DNA from: Casuarina equisetifolia
Taxonomy: Eukaryota; Streptophyta; Magnoliopsida; Fagales; Casuarinaceae
Length of the DNA stretch: 64,000 bases
NCBI GenBank assembly: GCA_028551475.1
Contig: CM052358.1
Location: forward strand, 10,275,938-10,339,937
Reading direction: 5' to 3'
This document shows positions 12,315 to 22,300 of the stretch, piece after piece. Numbering within the stretch: position 1 is the stretch's first letter; each line of letters opens with the position of its first letter. The notes under the pieces are model-generated. The model was not told where the DNA came from, made no database searches, and saw only the letters and a program-made list of their open reading frames with translations. The position numbers and the translations under genes are program-made.

Positions 12315-13736
12315 GGAGTTACTGCCCAGCAAAAACCTCACGTAGCTATTCTGCCGAGTCCGGGGATGGGCCACCTTATACCTCTTGTCGAGCTTGCCAA
12401 GCTACTTGCCCTTCGCCATGACTACCGTGTCACATGCATCATTCCCACAACTGGGTCTCCATCCAAAGCCATGAAAGGGGTTCTCGGAGACCTCCCCCCA
12501 AGTATAGACTATATCATTCTTCCTCCCGTGAACTTGGAGGACCTCCCAGGTGAGCAGCCTGGAATCAAGGTTTTCGTCACCATGACTCGTTGTCTACCGT
12601 CTATTCGTGATGTCTTGAGATCCTTGGTTGAAACCTCTCGGTTAGCTGCGATTATCCTTGATCATTCTGCAAGCGATGCACTTGATGTTGCAAAGGAGCT
12701 AAACCTCTTGCCCTACATTTTCTTCACGTCAAGTGCTTTGGCGTTGTCGTTGCTCCTGCATTTGCCAAAGCTGGACGAGACAGTTTCGTGCGAGTATCGG
12801 GACCTACCAGAACCTTTGAAACTCCCGGGGTGCGTCCCTATTCATGGTAAAGATCTTCTCGACCATATCCAGGAACGAAAAAGTGAATTGTATAAGTTGT
12901 TTCTTCGCCACGCACAACGACTCCGATTAGCCGAGGGTATTTTGCTTAATACGTTCATGGACTTGCAAGGAAGAGCTGTAAAAGCTTTGGAGGATGCAAA
13001 AGCTGGAAATCCCCCAATTTATCCAATTGGACCCATCATTCAAGCTGATTCAAATACTAAGAAGGTTGACGGGTCGGAGTGCTTAGGCTGGTTGGACATG
13101 CAGCCAAGTGGGTCTGTTCTATTTGTTTCTTTTGGGAGCGGTGGAACTCTATCCTCGAACCAGCTCAATGAGCTAGCCTTAGGACTGGAGTTGAGTGGGC
13201 AAAAGTTCTTTTGGGTTGCAAGAAGCCCAAATAATCAATTGGCTAATGCCGCCTACCTCAACGACCAAAGCCACGAGAACCCTCTAGCTTTCTTGCCGCA
13301 AGGTTTTATAGCTAGGACCAAAGGGCAAGGTTTAGTGGTGCCCTCTTGGGCACCGCAGGCGCAAGTACTTAGCCATCGCTCCATCGGTGGGTTCTTAACT
13401 CACTGCGGCTGGAATTCGATCCTGGAGAGTATGATGCACGGTATACCTTTAATTGCATGGCCCCTTTACTCAGAACAAAAGATGAATGCAGTCTTACTGG
13501 TTGATGATCTTCAAGTGGCCTTAAGACCAAAAGCTGACGAGGAAGGCCTAGTGGACCGAGAAGAAACCGCGAAATTTATAAAGCGTCTGATGGTCGGAGA
13601 AGAGGGCAAAAGAGTTCACAACCGTATGAGAGACCTAAAGATAGCTGCTGAGAAAGCACTTAGCGCAGATGGTTCTTCTACAAAGGCACTCTGTGACTTA
13701 GCAACCAAGCTAGCTCCTAGAACAGGAGGATCTTAA
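12315..13736 (+). CDS. UDP-glycosyltransferase, UGT72 type (phenylpropanoid/phenol glucosyltransferase-like), ATG missing
   Basis: Single uninterrupted frame of about 473 codons, the normal size for GT1-family UGTs. It would transfer glucose from UDP-glucose to a small phenolic acceptor in the cytosol; UGT72 members act on monolignols, hydroquinone and related phenols. The N-terminal PHVAILPSPGMGHLIPL carries the catalytic His (codon 12372-12374), and the activating Asp lies in AAIILDHSASDA. The 44-residue PSPG box runs from 13347 to 13478 (WAPQ...HCGWNS...E...SEQ) and ends in Gln, as in glucose users. The frame is open back to a stop at 12177, but no ATG occurs in it before GMGHL. The expected start falls at AAACA-GGGAGTT near 12313, where loss of the two bases AT from an ATG would explain the sequence. 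It may be a recent null allele, a sequence error, or use a non-AUG start or an unseen 5' exon. Confidence 0.85.
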   Translation, partial: GVTAQQKPHVAILPSPGMGHLIPLVELAKLLALRHDYRVTCIIPTTGSPSKAMKGVLGDLPPSIDYIILPPVNLEDLPGEQPGIKVFVTMTRCLPSIRDVLRSLVETSRLAAIILDHSASDALDVAKELNLLPYIFFTSSALALSLLLHLPKLDETVSCEYRDLPEPLKLPGCVPIHGKDLLDHIQERKSELYKLFLRHAQRLRLAEGILLNTFMDLQGRAVKALEDAKAGNPPIYPIGPIIQADSNTKKVDGSECLGWLDMQPSGSVLFVSFGSGGTLSSNQLNELALGLELSGQKFFWVARSPNNQLANAAYLNDQSHENPLAFLPQGFIARTKGQGLVVPSWAPQAQVLSHRSIGGFLTHCGWNSILESMMHGIPLIAWPLYSEQKMNAVLLVDDLQVALRPKADEEGLVDREETAKFIKRLMVGEEGKRVHNRMRDLKIAAEKALSADGSSTKALCDLATKLAPRTGGS

Positions 13737-13810
13737 TTATTAATTTCATCTGTATACTACTTTTTGGGTGTGTCAGGTGGGGCAACAAAGTGGTCACTTT
13801 AACTTCATAA

Positions 13811-13816
13811 AATAAA
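13811..13816 (+). terminator. Poly(A) signal AATAAA after the UGT gene
   Basis: AATAAA lies 75 bases after the UGT stop codon in an AT-rich context, a usual distance for a plant near-upstream element. Assigned by position. Confidence 0.4.
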
Positions 13817-15230
13817 GTAAACACGCCTTCGCAGGACTTTCTTTTTTGATGTCCTTTTGTTACTTGGTCTGGCCTTCTTCAGTTCCATTTTTGTTTTTCC
13901 ATCCATCCACGTGGTTCATTCCTATTGTAGGACGGGAAGTATCGCAGCCGCGGTACTGTATCCAAAGTGTTTTCCCCGTCAACGACGACCAAGAAACGGT
14001 GGCTGACAGCCGTCCCTCTTTCACACATGTTGCAGCGGCTTGATCCTGGGCGCATCGACGCCCGTGATCTCTCGCTGACCTCAGCCCTAACCGCTGGAGA
14101 AAGGTGATGAGGGGTAGCCAATCACATCTTGCTCTGGCGTGAAGCTCGCGCAGGGTGGGCCCAGGCGGACCCGACCTTTTCGCTTGTTAACTCAAAGAGC
14201 CGGTAACCGAATCACACTGCCAGCCAAGTTTCCCTTCCCAGACGGAAAAGCTATTGCCAGGTATCTTGGTTGAGCACGCGAATACTTATTGCCCTACACT
14301 GGCCAAACATCAAATTCGGTTCTGGCGATAGTAATTCCCATTCCTATAGGAGGTCGCCAACGATAGAGAAATTCTGTCCCTGCATATTGGGGGGAGAGTT
14401 TCAGAGGCTTGCGAACTTTAATCCTCTGTAACTTCCCGAGGTAAGATATCTATCTTCCTTCTTTCTGTCCCTGGGCCCTCTTGATCTGGGTAAAGCTTAG
14501 ATCTTTTGCATCTTCATGTGAAACTCATTAGAATCGGAGGGTTTTTATTTTATTTTATTAGTATGTCTCTTTATTCCTTGGTTTTGCAAGACATTAAATA
14601 CCCTTTATGTCATAGTGTAGATGTGGCAGTTGAAAAGATTGATTTTTTAATTTCAAGAAATTACTTTTGAGTTCTGGGTTTGTTTCGCTTCGTTGTTTGT
14701 TTGTGTAATTTTGTAAGACGGGTACTGAATTCGTATTGTTACCGACTCCGTGGGGCATAAGCTTTTTGGATGGAATGACCATTACTTAAGCCGCTCTTTA
14801 GATATCCTTTCAAAGGAGAAAGAATTTGGAACGATCGTGTTATTTAAGCAATTTTTTAGGGACTGGGTATAAGGATTCCTCTTCCAAAACATGAAAATAA
14901 GATTTCCTCCACGACAAGAGGTTCTTCGGAGATCTTCTGACATTTTGCGGAAAGTTGTTTCCCCTATATCTACTTGATTTTGTATGAGTGAATTTTCATA
15001 GTTTTTTATGATAATTATATGCATGTTCGTGGCCTTTTTTCTAACAAGTGTCCTTTGTTTTTTTGGCAATTTTGTATTACTTAAGTATATTTATTGCTTT
15101 GTGTTGGGTTTTAGAGACCTGCGGAGTTCAATTTGTGGGTCTTTCCTCTTTTCTAAACAAGACAAGGTCTTAAAGAGCTTTAACTTTTTTTTTGTCTTTT
15201 TCATGTGATAAGTTTTGAAGTGCTTCAATC
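13817..15230 (+). promoter_or_regulatory. Promoter and probable 5' UTR with leader intron of the DnaJ gene
   Basis: This part is more GC-rich than its surroundings at 13940-14300, as expected of a promoter of a highly expressed gene. A strong donor, CCCGAG|GTAAGATATC, lies at 14440/14441, and an acceptor-like TTTTGAAG lies at 15220 just 10 bases before the ATG, with T-rich sequence upstream of it. Together they suggest a leader intron of about 780 bases. No clear heat-shock element was identified by eye. Confidence 0.45.
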
Positions 15231-18200
15231 ATGTTTGGGCGGGGGCCAAGGATGAGCGATAGCACTAAGTACTACGAGATTCTTGGTGTTTCAAAAAGTG
15301 TAAGTCAAGATGAACTGAAGAAGGCATATAAGAAAGCTGCAATGAAGAATCATCCTGACAAAGGTGGAGATCCTGAGAAGGTAGGACCTCCGAAACATAT
15401 GCATGCATATGCACATCTGCACATTCAGATATCTGTGACTTACATTGCTTTGTACAGAAATTGCTGTGGTATTATGCAGATTGTATGTGTTATCCAATTC
15501 ATTACGGGATGATTTTGTTGTGAGTGTGAATTCGATATTCGTGTCCTAATATCTGACCGTTTAGATGCTGAAAAGGTTGTGTGAGACTGATATTTGCAAG
15601 GAGCCCAAAAAAGTATGCTGAAGTCCACGCCTTATGCCGAACTACCACATGCTATAGGAAGAGAAATTCTCTATCCTTCTTTCATTTCCCTCTTTGACTT
15701 CCTTTGCTTAAAAGATTGCTTTTTTTCTGCAGCAGTAGCTTAAATAATTTGGTTTGTGATTAATGTTATGTACTTCTAAACTCCCTAGATTTAAACCCCC
15801 CGGCCCTTCTCTTTCTTTCAGTTTTAGGAAGTTCTTTGTGGTTGTCTGTGAACAGATATGCTGCCTTTGTGTCTATGCAGATTTTTGACTCTTATATGGG
15901 CCATTTGCCATTAGGCTTATCATAGATCTGATAATTGTTTTTGTAACTGTGTGGCACATTCAGACGCAAGTGCAATTTTCAATTATCTTCCAGGGGAACA
16001 AATTTCTTAACATCAGAGTAAATGTTTCTTCAATATACTTAAGTTGAACGGATATGTTAACAAATACATAAGTGTTTTCATTTTCAAAGATCTTTCAATG
16101 GAACAAATTTCTCGACATCAGAGTAAATGTTTGTCCAATACCTTTCAGTGGAGCAGGTGTCTTAACATCACATAACTGAACTGTTGAATGTTTCAACGGT
16201 CTGGTAATTGTTGTATGTATGTAACTCTTGACTTTACTCTCAAAAAGGAATCGTTTTACCACAATCAATTATTCTTTATAGATAAATTTTGTACAGGAGG
16301 TAAGGAACCATGGACTTAGCCTTTCTGGCTACCTCTCCTGGTAGACATGTGTTTTTTAGGAAAACTTTTCCCTTATAGACTCTGGTCAGTAAGTAATTTC
16401 AATATGCTATTCTTTTATTGGCATGGTTCTGGAAATTTTGATTGATGTGTTTTCTGAGATCGCAGCATGGCTTTCAGGTAAAAGTTGTCAAGAAGGGGTT
16501 TTAGGTGGTGATTGGAATTGTTTCGCCTATCATGTAGATGATGTTGTTAGACATGGGTTTCATGTCTGATTGTAAGAGGAATTTCTTCTTCTGTATAGTT
16601 TCAAGCTGATTTTTGTTGCTGCAAGCTATTCACTTAGGTGAATAAATGATATTAGTAGACATGGATTTCACCCCTGATTTTAGAAGGGAGTTTTCACCAC
16701 TGTCTAGTTGCCAAGCTGATATTTGTTGGCCCAATCTATTTCCTCTGTTATAAAAATAAATCCTCCAAGAAGTTTCTGGAAAATGTGATAGTATGCTAGT
16801 ACCTCTTTCAGATGATTGTAGGTTCTTGTGGCTTTATAGACCATATGCATTATAATAGATAAGACTCCGTCTTTTGTTTCGTCAAGTTGTGTTGTGTTAA
16901 TGTTTTCTTGGCTCTGGTTTTTGCTTGTGCTGATCTTTTATGTCAGGTCTCTCTTGTAGCTACAGGGTTCCCTTGTGGTTCCTCCTGCTCCTTCGTATTC
17001 TTTGAGTTTATCTTATTCAGTTGTGAATTGAATGATGTACCTGTGAGGGCGTGCATTATTCTGTACGAGGGCTTGCATTACTTGTCTCCTTTTTGATACT
17101 ACTCTATGGCATCCTGGATCAGTTCAAGGAATTAGCACAGGCCTATGAAGTTCTTAGTGATCCTGAGAAAAGAGAAATCTATGACCAATATGGTGAAGAT
17201 GCTCTCAAGGAAGGAATGGGAGGAGGTGGTCCCGCTCATAATCCATTTGATATATTTGAGTCATTCTTTGGTGGAAGCTTTGGTGGTGGCTTCGCTGGAA
17301 GCTTTGGGGGTAAGGAAATACTGAATTTTGTTTAGTTTTCTTAGCTTCCTTATTTCTCTCCATCTTTTTCTTTTGTAATCTTGTTTTCAGAGGGAAGGCA
17401 GCGGATAGAGAGGATCTGAGCTTCCACTTACATTAAATGTTTGCTTATATGCATATTTTCTTCTGGTGCTTTGACCAGGTGGTGGCAGCTCACGAGGAAG
17501 AAGGCAGAAACATGGTGAGGATGTGGTGCATCCTATGAAGGTTTCTTTGGAGGACCTGTACAATGGCACAACAAAGAAACTCTCTCTGTCTAGGAATATT
17601 TTATGCCAAAAATGCAAAGGGTATTTCCTCTGCCTCCGCTTGATATTCTTCACTCATTGTTTTAAGGGAGTGTTCAGCGTACGTATAATGTAGTTGACAT
17701 GGGAGTACTCGTAACCGAAGTTGCTTGGACTCCTTCCTAAGCTATCCCCTGTGAACATGTGAAGGTAGATGTGGACCAGAAAATGGTTGTTGATGGTGAA
17801 AGCTTTTTACAATTCTAATAATTAAATGTGTCCCTAAATTTCAGTAAAGGTTCAAAAAGTGGAGTATCTGGGAGATGTTATGGATGCCAAGGTACAGGGA
17901 TGAAAATTACAACCCGACAGATTGGAGTAGCCATGATTCAACAGATGCAAACCGTGTGTCCAGAATGCAGAGGGTCAGGTACTTAACCGAGACATATATG
18001 ATTTCTATTTCTGATATTTGATTTTGCTGTTTTCATTCTGGAGTGCATCTATCATTGTTGTAGGTGAGGTCATCGGTGAGAGAGATAAATGCCTACAGTG
18101 CAAAGGAAACAAGGTTTCCCACGAAAAGAAGGTTTTGGAGGTGCATGTTGAGAAAGGGATGCAGCATGGCCAGAAGATTGTGTTTGAGGGTCAAGCTGAT

Positions 18201-19000
18201 CAAGCGGTAAGTGAAATTACATTTAGCATTGGATATAAGTTTTTGAGCATATTTTGGTTGACAGTCCTTCCCAATAAATTTTGAGGGGCTGCTTGTGATG
18301 TTGCTGGATTGTATTCTTCTTCTTGAACTCAACTTGTATTGAAATGTTGACTAAAATTAGGTCACATTTCTTGTGTATTGCAGCCAGATACCATTCCCGG
18401 AGACATTGTTTTTGTGTTGCAACTGAAGGAGCACCCCAAGTTTAAGCGGAAGTCTGACGACCTTTATGTAGAGCACACCCTCAATTTAACCGAGGCTCTT
18501 TGTGGGTTCCAGTTTGCCCTTACACATCTTGATGGCCGACAGCTTCTGATCAAATCCGATCCTGGGGAGGTTATTAAGCCTGGTATTACTCGGTGACTTC
18601 CATGATAATCCATGATTCAATTTCTTGGCACCATAACCTGTCCTTTGCTCATCAAGCATTCACTAATGCAGGTCAATCCAAAGCAATCAATGATGAGGGA
18701 ATGCCACATCACCAGAGACCCTTTATCAAGGGCCGACTTTACATTCATTTTAATGTGGATTTCCCGGAATCGGGAATTCTTTCCCATGAGCAATGCAGAA
18801 CTATAGAGACAATACTATCTTCAAGGCGTAGCAAGCGCTTGACAGACATGGAGCTGGACGATTGTGAGGAGACAACTCTGCAGGATGTGAACATGGAGGA
18901 TGAGATGAGACGTAAGCAGCAGCAACATCATTTCCATGAGGCCTATGATGATGAGGATGATGAAACATCGATGCCAAGAGTACAGTGTGCACAGCAGTGA
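15231..19000 (+). CDS. Type-A DnaJ/HSP40 co-chaperone (ATJ2/ATJ3, ANJ1-like), farnesylated type
   Basis: Seven exons (15231-15380, 17123-17309, 17479-17620, 17845-17978, 18064-18206, 18384-18582, 18672-19000) give 427 aa, the usual ANJ1 size of about 420. The J domain has HPD at residues 41-43; it stimulates HSP70 ATPase. A Gly/Phe-rich stretch (FGGSFGGGF) follows near residues 95-115. The zinc finger with four CxxC units spans about 155-219 ([28 protein letters not shown]). The substrate-binding C-terminal domains follow. The protein ends in CAQQ, a CaaX farnesylation box known to tether these co-chaperones to membranes. All junctions are GT..AG and keep frame. Intron 1 is long (1742 bases) and carries tandem duplications. 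The ATG at 15231 gives MFGRGP, typical of the family. Cytosolic co-chaperone of HSP70. Confidence 0.95.
15987..16172 (+). repeat. Three diverged direct repeats in DnaJ intron 1
   Basis: Units near 15987-16036, 16092-16140 and 16142-16172 share CTTTCAATGGAACAAATTTC-like sequence, then TTAACATCAGAGTAAATGTT in the first two; the third is shortened. They are non-coding and lie wholly within the intron. Confidence 0.6.
16537..16741 (+). repeat. About 108-bp tandem duplication in DnaJ intron 1
   Basis: Copy 1 (about 16537-16632) and copy 2 (about 16645-16741) share ATGATGTTGTTAGACATGGGTTTCA-type sequence (cut here to its clear blocks AGACATGG, TTTCA, CTGATT), then CAAGCTGAT.TTTGTTG and AATCTATT/AAGCTATT ends. 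They are diverged, so the event is not recent. Confidence 0.5.
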
Positions 19001-19362
19001 GGTTATATCGTCTTTTTAAAGCCACTATTATAGCATACAGACACAGGGCTTTGCGCCTGTGTACTATGGAGTTGTAAACTTCATATTTTGCTTATCCTAA
19101 CGCTTTCAGATGTGGGAGGCTCGAGTTACGTATGTTTAACTTTCTTGCAGTAGCTTGTAGTTAAGTTCAGACAGGTCAAAAGTGAGATGATAAGATTATT
19201 CCATGTGTTTTCAAATGCTTTTTCGTTGCGGTAGTTTGGTTGTGTGTTCATTCCGCTGGTTTGGCATCGTAATATTGACATTTAAAAGATTAATTTGTGT
19301 GACTGCATTAATCATCAGCCATCAGAATAGTATTGTAGTTTTGAGGGAAGATGTGATGGTGC

Positions 19363-19368
19363 AATAAA
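19363..19368 (+). terminator. Possible poly(A) signal of the DnaJ gene
   Basis: AATAAA about 360 bases after the stop codon. Other AT-rich near-upstream elements exist closer to the stop, so the actual cleavage site may be earlier. Confidence 0.3.
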
Positions 19369-22300
19369 CGTGGGGCAACTTTTTTAGCATATTCCAACAT
19401 TGTTGTGACCAAAGCCTTAAAAAGTGGTGGCTCAGTCGCCTGTTGTCCTGAGCCTGAGGAGCAATGGTTCTCCTGGTACGTAGGTTTTACAGAGTTTCTA
19501 ACTTTAGGATTAAAGCTGAAAGCCTTGATTTTTTAAGATATATCATTGTCCTTCATTTTCTTTTTTAACTTTTTGTGTGAAGGATTTTGTACCATGTGCA
19601 CATGTGTCTTAATACTGTGTCGGCATATGCCCGGAAATCCAGGAAATGAAAGGTCGAGATGTACGTGATGGTCACTTTTCTCCTTTCACAGAAAATAATG
19701 GAGGCTGATTCCATCCTTCTTATCGGTCCCTTTAAAGAGGACTCAAGCCCCATTTTTCCCTTTAACTTTGTTTTTAGGGGAGTCACCAGCTCTCTTAGAA
19801 AATGAAGGACGATGGTGGGTAGACCTACATGAGCATGATTTATTGCACCTGACAAGTTTTTGTGAGAGATTAATTAGAGAGTGCAGTATGTTTCAAGTTC
19901 AAGACCCATGTCGTAAACTGTAAAAATAACTGTTATAAGTTTAAAACTTATAGAAGTCGTGGATTCAGGGGCATAAACCTAACAATTAAACTGTCACAAG
20001 AATGCAATTTAAAAAGGGGAGTGGGTGGAAGCTGCAACGCGAGACCATAGAAACAACAAACCTAGGGGCATAAATCATGATGGGATGATTATGGTCAAAA
20101 AATTAATCAAAATTGAAGTACAAGGAAGATCAAAGTCGTGAATTTGTTTGGGCAACTTTCTTAATTCATCCAAATCCTGCGGTCCCCCAAAACCAATAAA
20201 TAAGTCGCCATAAGAAACAAAGGAGCGGCGTGCTAAGAATAAGAAGAAGCTGCACCACAAAACAACAAAGACCAGAAACCTACCCAACCCAACGACTACA
20301 CCCGAAGATCTGAAGCACCTTATGTAAGCTAAGTAGATAAGAGGGATCAGCTAAAACTCGGTGGTCCTTTATTGAATCAATATCCTGGGCGGCCAACAAC
20401 TTGTTTATTCTAGGTTGGTTCCCCAGACATATAATTCTTTGCCGTGTTCCATTCAAAAACAACGCCCTCAGTCTGATGATACAGTGCAGACCGAGCTGGT
20501 TTGAGGATAAACAATGTACTTGTGACCTTACGATTATTCATGATCCTGCAAGCCGGTATTTGGAGTGGTACGGGAACTGGGTATGGTACCTGCTTCAGTT
20601 TCTTGCATTGCCTAAAACAAGGCTAAGGAAGTCCTTTTGGGGGTTGATTTGACCTTTTCCTGCTACTAGCAGTTCAACACTGCTATTTTACCCAAGTGGT
20701 TAGCATGTTGGATCAATCAACATCGCAGTTTTCAGAACTCATGCAAAAGGGTTATCAATATTATCGGTTCGTTAGCTAACACCAGAACCAAGTCGTAAAG
20801 TCAAGTCTCTAAATTAAATGGTTCTTTACGCTTTTATATGACTTCGTCCTCATCAAAGCTGGAGATTGAGGAACTCATTCCGTGGCCCTGTTGGAGCAAA
20901 ACATCTGCCTTAACTCAACGTGCCGAGGAAAAATGATTATAGTCCTTAGCCCCCTATGACAGAGAATCTTTTGTTGCTATTTTCTGCGACTGCCACCGAC
21001 TAAAGCACTGTCCACTGGTACGTGCTATGATCGCTGGATATTTTCTCAGGAGTATTGGGATCATTATCATCACCGAAAGTAAAGGTGCAGTGATTTTGGA
21101 TGCCAACCAATAATGTCGCGGAAACGTACTTGTTTTGAATTTCCTGTGCCTTTTTCTATCCTTTGCCATTTCTTCCTTCACAGATTTGGGAACTACACAA
21201 GAAACCGTAGAGCAGGGTGGCCTTCCATGGCCGCTCCCTGGGGTTTCATACCCATTTAAGTATCACATGGTGCATGGTGGTTCATTCAGAGACTGTAGCA
21301 CTCTCTTTTCTCTTTTTATTCTTTACGAGGCTCTGTTTGGTTCGATGGTAGCTAGTTTTTCATTTCTTTTCCTGCCAAGAAGATGACAGCTAACCTGTCC
21401 AAAGGGAAAGGATATGCTACCAGAATGATTATGATGTATGAACAGTGGAATTTGGCTATCAAGCAACAGTTCTGTGTGCACCTTCAAAGAAGTGGAACGA
21501 ATTCCGAAACTTTCATGTGTTCCACATGAGCAGTAACTTTTGACCACCAAGTACTGGGTTTGTTGTACCATCAGCAGCTTTCCTTCACTGATGGTATCCC
21601 AGCACAGTCAGCTATTTGGAAGCACTGGGAAGGATAAATGTAACAGTAACCTAAAGCGTACAACTTGGGAATTGTTTTACTACATCTCTTGCCATTTTCT
21701 TGGGAAAAGATTCTACAACATCTTCTCTTCGTCTTCTTCCTGTAATGAATAAAACTACAAAACTACAATGAGAAGCAAATCGAAGAACAGAGACATTAAA
21801 CCACATGGAGAGACACAACAATGAAGATAAAACTAAGCCCCCAAAAACACACTTGAAAAGAAAAGAAGCTCTGGTAGAAGCAGAAGAACCGCTCTTAGGA
21901 AGTTGTCCAGAAATGGAATTAGCTTGAGCATAGAAACAAAAATCTACTTAGAAAATCCTGCATATTATAAGTTATCAATATGCAGAGAATTACAGCACTA
22001 GTTTGTAATTTGAGGAGATTGTCCGAGGGCTACATCATTGCATAGCATGTGAGACTAGTAAGATGTGGATGGATCAATGTGGACCTGATGCCCCCAGCAC
22101 CATGACAGCTTCTTAACTTAATCGCCACTCGTTTTCCTAATATTTCTCTCCGTCTTTCTTTCTGGAGTTCGAGCTACCATTCCGGCAGGCTAAGGGGGAA
22201 AATCTACCAACCTATCAGTATCGTCCTGGAACTAAAGGGCCAAGATATTTCGGGCATTCACGTGCCTTATCAACTGGAAGAGATCTTAAAGAAATATTGG

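Noticed and set aside
20075-20462. Minus frames with a hydrophobic start resembling a small secreted protein
   Set aside because: Both begin at TTG, and no ATG or family motif supports them.
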